From assembly GCA_032718475.1 (NCBI GenBank), contig JAUCBJ010007858.1:1-47647 (forward strand): a DNA stretch of 47,647 nt, in the 5' to 3' direction. Both the position numbers and the translations under genes were made by a program. This stretch comes from Nemertoderma westbladi (Eukaryota; Xenacoelomorpha; Nemertodermatida; Nemertodermatidae). A model generated the notes under the pieces. The model was not told the DNA's origin, searched no databases, and saw only the letters and a program-made list of their open reading frames with translations. Position 1 is the stretch's first letter. The number at the start of each line of letters is the position of its first letter. This document shows positions 21,061-31,256 of this stretch, one piece after another.

Positions 21061-21471
21061 CAGCGTAGGCTAACGGTCGTGACATTAACATGTGGGAATA
21101 TTAACATGTATATTTCAAGGAACGAAAAAGTCGTATTCTCCATTTCGATTATATTTTGTAATATGATTCCACACACTGACACAGTGATAATTGTAATATT
21201 GGGCGTACAAAGTTTTCTCCTTAACCTACAACGTGCAATTCACCTTATGGCCGTAACGGTTGTGACACAAACCTTAGGACTCATTATTATATTAATTATT
21301 ATGTATCATTTATGATAGGATTTAATTATAATAATTATACAGCTGTACAGTACTGTAATGTACACTGTCAGACTGTATAACCCAAATAACAATGTAAAAT
21401 TAAATAATTGATGTTAAGCTAGGCCCTACATCAAAGTGTGCATTGCAATTCACATGTGTAACGGTTGTGAC
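21061..21471 (-). promoter_or_regulatory. Three reverse-oriented subterminal motifs
   Basis: Copies at 21070-21083 (TAACGGTCGTGAC with a five-base insertion splitting CAGCGTA from ACGGTCGTGAC), 21252-21266 (CGTAACGGTTGTGAC) and 21457-21471 (TGTAACGGTTGTGAC). Spacing is about 180-205 bp. Confidence 0.6.
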
Positions 21472-21594
21472 TCAAAACTTATTGATTACGTTCTGACGTT
21501 ATACTGTATTATTTTATGTATTTCTTATATGACGTATGTGAATAACTGTATGTGAAATAAGATGTGAATAACTTGTATATTGCAATTCGAGACC

Positions 21595-21617
21595 GGGGGG
21601 GGGGGGGGGGGGGGGGG
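21595..21617 (+). repeat. Homopolymer G(23)
   Basis: Twenty-three consecutive guanines. Long enough to form intramolecular G-quadruplexes and to be length-unstable; the exact count may also be a sequencing artefact. Confidence 0.9.
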
Positions 21618-22053
21618 TAATTAACGTAAAAGCAGCCTTGGCTATCAATATAATGTTAATTGTAAATTTAGGAAAAGGAACAGGTTACAGTGTCAGGCTA
21701 TTCTAAAAAATCAATATCCGAAAGTCAATACAGTTTAATTTTTGCTCTTAATCAGTTGATATTTGCGTAGATTTCACCTGGAGATGGTTTAATTTTGATG
21801 GCACCTAGATTCCCCTCCTAATTATCTGTGTAATTGACGTTTTGCATTGTGACGAAAATTAAAGTTAATTTGAACCAAAGTTAAATTTTGTAAGCGAGTA
21901 TTTATTTACTGCTATACTGTATAGTACGTGCATTGCAATTATTATTTGTATCATTATATTATTTATTTTGTATTCATTTATGCTACTGTATAATGTTAAT
22001 ATACTGCATGTATCGAAATAATTTCTTTGCACCTCAGATTTTAGCGTTGGGTC

Positions 22054-23046
22054 TTGGGTGGGATGTGGAAACTATCTATAATAAAAAGTGTAATGGTAAC
22101 TATGTATTGGTGGACGTGGATGGAGTGGAAGAAGGTGACGGTTAAAGACGGCAAAAAGAGGTTGGCGAAAATGGAACAGACTGGGACAGTGGATGATCTT
22201 TACAATGAGGTAAAGACGATGCTGCCATCGTTCAGGAAGCATTGCTTCATTAAGAGGAAGCAAGCTGCTGCTGTGGAAGACATCAAGGATTCAGCGCTGC
22301 GTGAAGCTTCCACATCCGCATTATTGCAGGTAGATTTCGCCGCCGACTTTACCTGTTATTATCAGGATGAGGCACAGAGAGCCCATTGGAATAGGGAGGC
22401 GGTAACGATATTTACAACGGCGATGTGGTCGCGAAATGGAACAGAAAGCGCCGTTGTAATATCCGACGAGAAGGCCCACGGTAAGGAAACTATCATCTGT
22501 TTCTTTGATACCATAATCGGGAAGATGATTAATGATAACCCAATGGTGACTAAAATCACCATCTGTTCGGATGGGCCTTCTAGCCAGTTCAAGAACAGAT
22601 ATATAGCCGCCTCAATTCTTTGGTTAGAGAGGTGCCATAATATCAAAATAAACTGGGAATTTTCTGCATCTCATCATGGTAAAGGGGCAGTGGACGGCAT
22701 CGGCGCCAATATTAAAAGGTGCGTATCGCTGGCAATAAACCAGCGAAGTGCAATAGTCCGCAACGCTGAAGAGTTCGCAAAGGTGGCAATCGGTACGAAT
22801 ACCAATGTAACATATATATCCTCACAGGAGATAAAATGGTTCAATATCAATAATAATATTAATGATGTGTTTCACCGCTCTCCCGCAATGCCAGGAATAT
22901 TCTCGCTCTCGGCGCACCATGTCAGTACCTTTCGGCCAGCGACCGGGATACGAAAGGAGGTCATTCTCAGAGAATATTCGGCATCACCCTCCACCGTGGG
23001 TGGTTCGTTCGGTTTATTGGATATCGAGGGGGGATACCCCGAGTGA
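22054..23046 (+). CDS. DDE-like transposase of unassigned superfamily
   Basis: A frame of about 330 codons without a convincing ATG. It is probably a 3' exon, since a CCTCAG acceptor lies at 22032-22037 and the frame is closed by a stop at 22042. Candidate catalytic Asp residues sit in QVDFAADF (about D94), ICSDGPSSQFKNR (about D173) and SASHHGKGAVDGIGANIKR (about D214), an RNase H-fold-like spacing. YYQDEAQRAHWNREAV lies between the first two. I recognise this as a type of protein widespread in cnidarians, fish and invertebrates, but cannot assign a named superfamily. Near 23040 the frame may shift: another frame continues with an acidic tail to 23212. Family use is inferred from the flanking motif clusters. 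Confidence 0.6.
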   Translation: MGGMWKLSIIKSVMVTMYWWTWMEWKKVTVKDGKKRLAKMEQTGTVDDLYNEVKTMLPSFRKHCFIKRKQAAAVEDIKDSALREASTSALLQVDFAADFTCYYQDEAQRAHWNREAVTIFTTAMWSRNGTESAVVISDEKAHGKETIICFFDTIIGKMINDNPMVTKITICSDGPSSQFKNRYIAASILWLERCHNIKINWEFSASHHGKGAVDGIGANIKRCVSLAINQRSAIVRNAEEFAKVAIGTNTNVTYISSQEIKWFNINNNINDVFHRSPAMPGIFSLSAHHVSTFRPATGIRKEVILREYSASPSTVGGSFGLLDIEGGYPE

Positions 23047-23211
23047 GACGGAATGTAGCGACGCTGGCATTGATAGCCAAACCTCCATTGTGGATATCGA
23101 CATGCCAGACGATCCTGCATATTCCGATAGAGTAACCATTGACCAGTCTGTTTACACCAATACAGATGCGAGTTCGCTATCAATGACTCTAATGACGCGG
23201 ATGGAGACTTA

Positions 23212-23553
23212 ATCAGTAGTTGCCGTCCTCTATCTGACGAATTATTCAGCAGCGATGAGTACTCCAGCGAATGAATATAGTAAAATTTGAAAAACTATTA
23301 GTAACAATGTAAAATATGTAGCGCGGTAACGTTGATATAAAATATGGGTTGATATTATTAATATAATACATTAATAAGAGATTCAGCTCTATAACCATAT
23401 TATTCTGAAACCCTAATCCCTAATGGTGCAGAGTTACTGTAACATAACTATAACGGCCACACTCACTGTACAACAATAATAACGCTGAGCCAATATAAAT
23501 ACAATGGAAGCACATATTATTATGATATACACAATTACATAATGCATGTAAGC
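23212..23553. other. 3' flank of the DDE-like gene up to the P insertion
   Basis: AT-rich non-coding DNA. Its last eight bases (ATGTAAGC, 23546-23553) are the target site duplicated by the P element. Confidence 0.5.
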
Positions 23554-23620
23554 CAAGGACTGCTATACTACAGGACTGGCACACTGAATATCCAGACCCC
23601 GCTAGCGGGGTCCATTAGTT
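23554..23620 (+). repeat. P element left TIR (67 bp)
   Basis: Exact reverse complement of 26871-26937. It contains the perfect 18-bp palindrome GACCCCGCTAGCGGGGTC. The match stops at base 68 (C versus G). Confidence 0.97.
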
Positions 23621-24288
23621 CCCTTCTAATATGGCTCCGAAATAGATGCAAATTTGTTAAATTTTCAATTTTCTCTCACAGATAAATTGTTATTTATTCT
23701 TCTTATGTGTTTATGACGAACCTAGCTACCTCAAACCTGCCTCGCTGCCTGCTTTAACGTTTGAGGCTGATATAATTATTGCTAAGCCAGTGATAGTCCA
23801 TATACCATAATACTGTATGGTAGTAATCGTGCTCGTGCACTATGCATAATAAATTCAGACACCACCGGCACCGCCCACTACTCTCGCCACCAGCCCAGCC
23901 CAATACATTAATTAAACATCTTAGTGGGGCGAGCCACGTAGTGGTTGAAGCTTTACCGTACAGATTTTATAATGTTGACATTCTTGTGATCTGCAATTTA
24001 AGATTATAAATTTTAACACGCAAAATGAATATTAAATAACGATTAGAAAATTTATTTATTTCCAGCAGCTGCTATTGCAATCTGCAATGGTTTTCATATG
24101 TATAAATTGCCGGCAGTGTAGGTAGACCTACTCGATTCAAAATAACAACAGCAATTGGCCCTTAAAAGGGGCATTTGGGTTGAGTTGTATTACAGTATGT
24201 GACATGTGTCTGTAGGCATATTGAATTATCAAAATTAATTACAATTAAATTAATAGATAGTCGAATAGTCAATCTTCACTACAGAAGA

Positions 24289-26677
24289 TTAATGTCCTTT
24301 ATCCAGACCGGCAATGCGGAGAAATTTCCTGTTGGTTCCGTGACCTTCGGAAGATCGCTTTTCAGAGCACATCATGCTGGAGCGTTTCTGCATTCCGTTT
24401 AACAGTGTGTTCGCAAGGGTGGTACATGCAGCTGCGGGGGGCGCTGGTATTATATCGTACTGTACAGCGATGGTTTTGACCACCTGGGCTAATTGACGGT
24501 AGCACAGTATGGTTCCATCAGGTACCGAATCTACCCATGTCGCTGACGCCATTACCCACCAAACCAACTCATGTGATGGCAGCTGTAATCCACCCCTAGA
24601 TAGCGTCTGGATAAATGCATTATCGGCCTGGATGGTGTTACCGGATACTTCTATCTCTGGAATTACACGAATGATATAACCAGCTACATAGGCAGCAGCA
24701 TGCCGCTCACCAACAGTAGCCTCAAGTTCACCCAAACGATCTATAAGGACAAGGGATTCTTCGGTAAATGGGGTTACGCAACCTGGACATTCAATAGGGT
24801 GTTTAATGGCCGTCAACACATCTGGCATTTCACCCATCTTTACGAATGCTAGAAGGCTACGTAGACGCATCCCAGATTCAATATCCTTTACAGTAATTGA
24901 CTGGTTAGAACCGGTCATACCACGCAGACATCCGAACTCACCCTCCAAGCGATCTTGGGAAACTGTTCCAGTAAGAAAGTATGTGAACCCGCTGCTTAAA
25001 AGGTAGCGAGAAATGTCTATCATTCCGGCCGTCGACTGGCACAGCGCCCTGTGGGTATCTGTCGTAAGACTCCGTATGCGACGGACACCAATACCGTGAG
25101 GGAACGAGCGAAATTCCTCCACTAAGCCCTTCAGCGACTCGATGGCAGCACAGTCGGATGATGTTATGGCCTGTCGATGATGATCTTTAAATCGGATCGC
25201 TTCCCCAATGCCTCGACTTTACGTTCATCAGTTTCCACCATGTCAACACCTGTAACAGCAGTACAAAACACGATATATTATTTACATTGTACAGTACATT
25301 ATTTATAGAATTACGAACTTGAATATGCCCGATAAAATATAAATAAATTGATAATATAAAATATAATATATTAATATTAAATAGGAATAATTAAATAAAT
25401 TAAATATATAATATAAATTAAATAAGTAAACTATTAATAAAGGCATAATGTCATTTTGCCCCGCATGGGGGCGCATTTATCATTAAAAAAAATTAAATAA
25501 TATTAATATTTTACTAAGGTGCCTAGGCCCATCCGCATTTACATACCTGTTCTAACACTTCCGCAGTACCAGATCTACTCGAAAGAAACAACGCAGCTAC
25601 AAAACGGTCGTTAAAAACAGCAAAGCACATGGAATGAACTGGAATCATCTGCACCATCACTGAAGGTCCCCCGTATAAAATCTTAACCATCGAGCAGAGG
25701 ACTGAGTTGGCCAACTCCGATGGGTCATCCTTAGCGTAGCCAAACACTCCATGTCCTTGATACAATAGTTTGGGAACCACCTTTACTTCGTCCGTTATAA
25801 GAATCGCCTTTGGGGATTCGGCAGCAGGCGTACCAGCTGGTAAGCTGTTCTTTGCTTTACGAATGGCCGTTTCTATGAGCAAATCACTGGTGAGGTGACT
25901 CCCTGTTTTAGCGATCTTATCTTCCTTTCGCATGGAAGAATAGCAATCTGCCGCAGTATACTATATGGCAGACGCGGGTAGCCCTGAACAGCCAGTAGAT
26001 AATCCGACTGTGAGTAACACTTCGAACCGCTACAATGCAGCTGCAACTGATGGGATATAAACTCCAGCTGGGTTTTGTATTTATAATCAGAGCTGGAGGC
26101 AATAGCGTCATCAATCAACTCTCGGGCTTTCAGCAGCAAGTTCTCGGTCGTTCCTACCACGCTTCGTTTAAATGCGACAATAACCTCCAACAGCTGGGAC
26201 CAGCGAATGAGCTGCGCGTTAGGAGCGAGGCAATAGTTGAGCGATATACGTTTGTTAGTAGGATTAAACGAAGTAACATAGATATCACTGCAGAGAAGCT
26301 GCCTCGTTTCAATACATATTTTGCCAGCGTAGGAATCGCTGACAAAAATATACAGCATAATGAAATCAGCAGTTATCTTAACAAATATATCGACGAATTC
26401 AACACGAACATCGTTACGAATCCACGTTTCGACATCGCCACGGAAGATATCGAACCCGCCAATTACATCCCGGCGGTTTAGCGATTGAACCTGTCGCTCT
26501 TCGATCGGTGGCTCCGCTCGTAACTTCCCTGGTGGCGGAGGAACACAGGATGCTGGAACCCCAGGAAAGAAGAATCGCGGGATAGTCGGCCGCAACGCTC
26601 CTCCGGGAACCTTCCGATGAGGGATATCCTGCGGGAATCCTGGCCAATGTCGTATACAAATAACAGCATTACTGTGA
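24289..26677 (-). pseudogene. THAP9/P-element transposase relic
   Basis: Three coding blocks on the minus strand. Block A (26677 to about 25936), after a CACAG acceptor: the C-terminal half of a THAP domain (VICIRHWPGF with the C-x2-H pair, then LRPTIPRFFFPGVPAS). Block B (about 25935 to 25547): start of the RNase H-like domain with AILITDEVKVVPKL carrying the first catalytic Asp, ending at a consensus donor CAG/GTATGT. Block C (25249 to 24289), after a TTACAG acceptor: LTWWKLMNVKS, then GTVSQDRLEGEFGCLRG, the conserved C-terminal box. Defects: the N-terminal half of THAP is absent, a one-base shift separates A from B near 25930, another lies near 25215, and the second catalytic Asp and GTP-binding region expected between B and C are missing. 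Not expected to be active. Confidence 0.85.
25251..25546 (-). other. Intron-like segment of the P relic (296 bp)
   Basis: Very AT-rich, with GTATGT at the 5' end and TTACAG at the 3' end on the minus strand. It replaces the stretch where the rest of the RNase H and GTP-binding parts should be, so the two sites may be flanks of lost exons. Confidence 0.6.
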
Positions 26678-26870
26678 TGTGTGTTAAAACTACCGTAGCT
26701 ACCGGTACTAAGCTGCAGCCTGTAGTTATGTCAGTATGTTAAACCTTTTTAAACATTACTAAATAATAAATATTAAATACATAAATATAAATCCACTGAT
26801 TTAAAAAAGTACATAAGTAATTGGGTTGATTACACAGTTGTACAGCCAGACAGCAGTACTGGAATTCTGC

Positions 26871-26937
26871 AACTAATGGACCCCGCTAGCGGGGTCTGGA
26901 TATTCAGTGTGCCAGTCCTGTAGTATAGCAGTCCTTG
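26871..26937 (-). repeat. P element right TIR (67 bp)
   Basis: Exact reverse complement of 23554-23620, followed at once by the second ATGTAAGC target copy. Confidence 0.97.
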
Positions 26938-27405
26938 ATGTAAGCCAATCAGAAAGATGTACAGTACTTCAGATATGTAGAAGGATAAACACTGGTTGAG
27001 CGATAAAGGCAAACAGATAGGCCAATCAATAGAGAATGTGGGTATTGTATAAGGATAGAGCGTAGCGCACCCATACCTGTCAATACCATCAATCTAATGT
27101 ATCTATACTATAAAAGGACAAACGTATAATAACGGGAAAAGAGCGTGGGGCGAGTCATATGATTGGGTTAGGACAAATGGAGCAATTACAAACAATTTAC
27201 AATGAACATCACTAATGCTGGTTATTTTTTATGGTTATTATTGTCATTTTAGCACTGAAAATGGTAGATGTGTTCACCTGTGAAATATAAAAAGCCTTCC
27301 AATGAAATCAGCGTACCAGAAAACCTGTATGAAATCGATATCAATACCTAACTCTAATATCTTACCCTTTTTTGAAATTCAGATATTTGTGAAAATCGAT
27401 AATGT

Positions 27406-27825
27406 CGTAACGACCGTTACGAAACCATGTCACGACCGTTACGCTGGTTAATTGATTGCCACATTCTCTAATGATATTATATTGCCATACTGTTAATTTC
27501 ATTTGAAACTCTATCTATTACAATTAACATGTTAGTCTGACATAAGTAACACTAAATAAGTACAGTAAATTCGATAGAAATGTATAATGTGTAGGTGTCT
27601 CTAAAAAGCTTGTCCATTTCAGTCACGACCGTTACGCCAACTTTAAACGGGAATATAATCAATAAAACGTAATGTATTCCAGTGCGGTTTCGATTTTATT
27701 AAATCAAATTAATAATCATTAATTAGGATCATATCATAGTAATATCTTTTCAATATCATTCTTCCATGTGCCCTTAGAATACTCATTAATACCGGAAACC
27801 CATGCGGAATGTCACGACCGTTACG
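27406..27825 (+). promoter_or_regulatory. Right-side cluster of four subterminal motifs
   Basis: A palindromic form CGTAACGACCGTTACG (27406-27421), then GTCACGACCGTTACG at 27429-27443, 27622-27636 and 27811-27825. All right-side linear copies point the same way and oppose most left-side copies. Confidence 0.7.
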
Positions 27826-27900
27826 CTGGAATGGCTGTGGCAGTATTTTAAAACAAATTTTCATTAACAATATTTCTACTGACTGTTTGACCATATGGTT

Positions 27901-28143
27901 TCCCTCAATTGGTAAAGTGATCGTTTATTGTTTTGGTTAGAAAAGCCCGCCTCTGTAACCTGCTCCTTCCCCTCAATTGGTAAAGTGGCAGTTTATTGTT
28001 TTGGTTATTGGTAAAGTGATCGTTTATCGTTTTGGTTAGAAACGCCCGCCTCTGTAACCTGCTCCTTTCCCTCAATTGGTAAAGTGGCCGTTTATTCTTT
28101 TAGTCAGAAAAGACTGTCTATGTAACCTGCTCCTTTCCCTACA
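27901..28143. repeat. Tandem repeat of about 67 bp, 3.5 copies
   Basis: Units open with CCCTCAATTGGTAAAGTG, contain TTTATTGTTTTGGTTAGAAA and end GTAACCTGCTCCTT. The second copy is internally deleted. Confidence 0.85.
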
Positions 28144-28344
28144 AAAATGGTTAAATTAATTTGCATGCTTTGTATTGTTTAATATTTACTCATTTTTTCT
28201 ATTATTATACCGTACTCAGATTATGGATTATGCTGTTATGTATAATAAAAATATTGATTGAGAAAACCATGTTTATCCTTTAAAAAAACCATTACCGGTC
28301 ATCGGGAAAATTGTTCCCGGTATTCTCACGAGGAAATCGGGAAA

Positions 28345-30890
28345 TTTGAGAAAAATTTACCCAGCTAGTCAACGAGCCAACCAGAGGTAACAATATCCTT
28401 GACTTAGTATTCACCACTGAAGTTATGTGTGTTAGTAATGTTTTAGTTGATTACCCATTCTCTACTAGTGATCACAACACTGTTACTTTTAATTTATGTG
28501 GCCCTTATCAATTTTTCGAAAACGACTCATTGCAATATGTAGATTTTAAGGGCGGTGATTATGTTTCTTTTTCTAATTATTTGGATTCTCAAAACTGGGT
28601 TGAAGTATTTAGTTCATGTTCTACTGTAGAGGATCATTGGCGTGCTTTTGATAATGTACTTAAAATCGGTATTAATCTATTTGTGCCAAAAAAGGATATA
28701 CCTAGTGATTTCAAAAAGAAATACCCTTTGCATATTAAACAGTTGCAACGTAAAAAGAAAATGCTCTGGCGGCGGCGCCATACAACCCAGGGGAAAAATG
28801 AATATAAAAAATGCACCAAAGAAATCACTAGAACTATATTCAGGTATTCTTGTATAAGAGAGAACAAAATACTAGAATCTGGTAAACCAAATGCTATTTT
28901 TAAGTATGTGAATTCGAAAAGAAATTATAAATCCGGTATAGCTCCTCTTAGATTTAACGGTGAAGTCATTGTGGATGATACTTCCAAAGCAAAGGTATTT
29001 TCCAAAGTTCTTTCAGAAAATTATTGTGAGGACAACAAGTCTACACCGGATTTTGAGAATGTTGTGCCACCCCATACCTATCTGAATGATGTGCACTTTA
29101 CTCCAAATGTTGTATTTAAGGTTTTATGTGATTTACCGCGTAAGACTGGTAACACGCCTGATGGTTTACCTAGTTATTTGTACCGAAACTTGGCTTGTCA
29201 ACTAGCGTCGCCTTTGTCCGTTATTTTTGAGTTATCCTTCATTTTGCACGCGCTACCTTCTGTTTGGTGTACCGCTATTGTTGTTCCCATGTTTAAGAAG
29301 GAAGATCCTTCTAATCCATATAATTACAGACCCATTTCTTTAACCTGTATCGCCTGCAAAGTAATGGAAAAGGTCATAAATAATGAACTTCTTTTTTACT
29401 TGTTAAATAACCGACTAATCTCTAAGCAGCAGCATGGTTTTCTAAAACGCAAATCAACTTCAACACATTTACTAGAGTGCACTAATGACTGGTTTAAGAT
29501 TTTGGATAGACGTAAAGATGTCGATGTTATTTACGTTGACTTTGAGAAGGCTTTTGACAAAGTTGTCCATGCTAAACTGCTGAAAAAACTTGCTGCTTAT
29601 GGAATTTCCGGTAACCTGTTAGCTTGGTTTAATGCATTTCTATCTAATCGTAATTTCCGTGTTCTTGTTGGTAAAGAATTGTCCGACCCTGTGGACGTTA
29701 TTTCAGGTACGCCACAAGGCAGCGTCATAGGCCCTGTTTTGTTCCTAATATTTATTAACGACCTGCCTCAATGTTTACCACGTGTCAGCTGCAAATTATT
29801 TGCCGATGATTTAAAAATTTATGCTGACTACAGTAGGCATAATGATATTCAGTGTGCTTTAAATGCCTTGTCAATCTGGTGCAATACGTGGCAATTGCGT
29901 GTTGCCACTAATAAATGCCATGTTCTTCATATTGGTAATCGTGAGCAGGGTGCATATTTTCTCAACGGGAATTGCCTTAAAATTAAAAATAGCTGTAAAG
30001 ATTTAGGTGTTACTATGAGTAGAGATTTGAGGTTTAACAAATATTGTAAAGAACAGGTTCTTAAGGCTTATAAAGTAATTAATATTATATTTAGGTGTTT
30101 TTATACGTCTAATGTTAAATCGATATTTACAGCCTATAGAGCGTACGTACGACCATTACTAGAATTTAACACTGTTGTATGGTCACCCCATCAGATATCT
30201 AATATTAATATGGTTGAACGAGCCCAACGTTACTTTACGCGACGTCTATTTAAAAGGTGCAAACTTTCATCACTAGATAACAGTTATTTGAACAGGCTTT
30301 CATACCTGGACCTACAACCACTGCAAGCCAGGCGTATTATCTTCGATTTACGCATGGTGTACAATATTTGTCACGGTAACGTTGACCTTAATTTTAGCGA
30401 TTTTTTCGAATATGTACATCGACAAGGACTACGTGGTCATAATTACAAGTTATATGTACGAGCAAGTCGTTTATTACTTTCTAATAATAGATTTTCCCAA
30501 CGCACTGTGATTACTTGGAACAATCTACCTTATGAGGTTGTTAATGCACCTAATGTCATTACTTTTAATCGTTTGATTAAGAATGTTGATTTTAGCCATT
30601 TGTATAGTTTTTATTAATTTATCTTACGATCTGAACTCTAACTAATAGTCAGACCCTTTACTTGTTATAAAATATCTTATCCAATTAGTATACGTACGTA
30701 CTGTACGTACATGTGCGATCGGTGCGTTCCCCTATTTTATTTTTATTTTATATTTTTGGAGTATATTTTAAATATATGATAATATTTTACTTTCACTTGG
30801 GACCCCTATTTGCTATATGCCTTGGCGGTCTTCTCCCTCCTATTCAAAACATAACTATAATATTGTTTATTTACTGTATAATATTTTGAA
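28345..30890 (+). mobile_element. 5'-truncated CR1/jockey-like LINE (LINE-B)
   Basis: Homology begins inside the endonuclease domain: EKFTQLVNEPTRGNNILDLVF is read in frame just after a TGA near 28342. It runs through a complete RT to a 3' UTR. 5' truncation is the usual outcome of target-primed reverse transcription. The 3' end is approximate; a GGGACCCC hairpin-like stretch near 30801 resembles CR1/L2 tails. Confidence 0.8.
28425..30617 (+). CDS. LINE-B endonuclease C-terminus plus reverse transcriptase
   Basis: An uninterrupted 730-codon frame; the ATG at 28425 is internal, because coding similarity starts upstream at about 28345. Features: end of the AP-endonuclease with SDHNTV (15-20); a basic linker (KKYPLHIKQLQRKKKM); RT fingers with YNYRPISLTCIACKV (299-313); motif A IYVDFEKAFDKV (369-380); motif B SGTPQGSVIGP (427-437); catalytic FADD (459-462); then thumb and C-terminal domain with YRAYVRPLLEFNTVVWSP. 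Intact from endonuclease tail to stop, so either young or recently mobilised. It is distinct from LINE-A (different sequence, no 2A region present here). Confidence 0.9.
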   Translation: MCVSNVLVDYPFSTSDHNTVTFNLCGPYQFFENDSLQYVDFKGGDYVSFSNYLDSQNWVEVFSSCSTVEDHWRAFDNVLKIGINLFVPKKDIPSDFKKKYPLHIKQLQRKKKMLWRRRHTTQGKNEYKKCTKEITRTIFRYSCIRENKILESGKPNAIFKYVNSKRNYKSGIAPLRFNGEVIVDDTSKAKVFSKVLSENYCEDNKSTPDFENVVPPHTYLNDVHFTPNVVFKVLCDLPRKTGNTPDGLPSYLYRNLACQLASPLSVIFELSFILHALPSVWCTAIVVPMFKKEDPSNPYNYRPISLTCIACKVMEKVINNELLFYLLNNRLISKQQHGFLKRKSTSTHLLECTNDWFKILDRRKDVDVIYVDFEKAFDKVVHAKLLKKLAAYGISGNLLAWFNAFLSNRNFRVLVGKELSDPVDVISGTPQGSVIGPVLFLIFINDLPQCLPRVSCKLFADDLKIYADYSRHNDIQCALNALSIWCNTWQLRVATNKCHVLHIGNREQGAYFLNGNCLKIKNSCKDLGVTMSRDLRFNKYCKEQVLKAYKVINIIFRCFYTSNVKSIFTAYRAYVRPLLEFNTVVWSPHQISNINMVERAQRYFTRRLFKRCKLSSLDNSYLNRLSYLDLQPLQARRIIFDLRMVYNICHGNVDLNFSDFFEYVHRQGLRGHNYKLYVRASRLLLSNNRFSQRTVITWNNLPYEVVNAPNVITFNRLIKNVDFSHLYSFY

Positions 30891-31138
30891 ATGTCCATTA
30901 TCCATTTTATGCAGTTTAATTATGTTATGGAGAGCAAATACAATACAACAAAAAATATCAGAGTCTTTTCATATAGACAATGTAGAAATGAATATGTGAA
31001 ACCCTTCATTTCAAAGCCAGTAAAGACGAAACAGAATTGTGTAAAGTTTGTGCCATCTGACTGTGGACTGTCTGATAGTCAGCTGCTCAGACAGAAATTA
31101 TATCAGGACAGACTGACAGAAGGAAGCCTATATTATAT
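30891..31138. other. Short non-coding interval
   Basis: No gene seen. It separates the LINE-B tail from the 37-bp P-like palindrome. Confidence 0.4.
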
Positions 31139-31146
31139 ACTGATAT

Positions 31147-31183
31147 CAAGGACTACTATACTACAGTAGTATAGTAGTCCTTG
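31147..31183. mobile_element. 37-bp minimal P-element-like insertion with 8-bp TSD
   Basis: Two perfect 18-bp arms (CAAGGACTACTATACTAC and its complement) around a single central A at 31165. The arm matches the first 18 bp of the P-element TIR at 23554 with one change (G to A at position 9). Direct repeats ACTGATAT flank it at 31139-31146 and 31184-31191, an 8-bp duplication as for P elements. Confidence 0.85.
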
Positions 31184-31256
31184 ACTGATATACAATATAG
31201 CTGTTGCTGTATAGCAGTAAATGGTATAGAGCTAGATGTATACCACTGTCTGACTG

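Larger units (their letters stand above)
23554..26937 (-). mobile_element. P-type DNA transposon, 3,384 bp, defective
   Basis: Bounded by perfect 67-bp terminal inverted repeats beginning CAAGGACTGCTATACTAC and by 8-bp direct repeats ATGTAAGC at 23546-23553 and 26938-26945. An 8-bp duplication is the hallmark of P elements; Drosophila P has 31-bp TIRs, so these are longer. It contains a minus-strand THAP/P transposase relic. It sits inside the motif-flanked DDE element, so it is the younger insertion. Confidence 0.95.
20894..27825 (+). mobile_element. Unassigned DDE-type DNA transposon candidate, interrupted by a P element
   Basis: Bounds given are the outermost copies of a repeated motif, not proven ends. 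The 15-mer GTCACGACCGTTACG (often extended by CTG) occurs on the left at 20894 and, as reverse-strand versions, at 21070-21083, 21252-21266 and 21457-21471; on the right at 27429, 27622 and 27811, plus a palindromic form at 27406-27421. Between them lie a DDE-like gene (22054-23046) and, nested, the P element 23554-26937. Removing the P insertion leaves an element of about 3.5 kb. Subterminal motif clusters of this sort are typical transposase-binding sites. No terminal inverted repeats were found. Confidence 0.5.
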
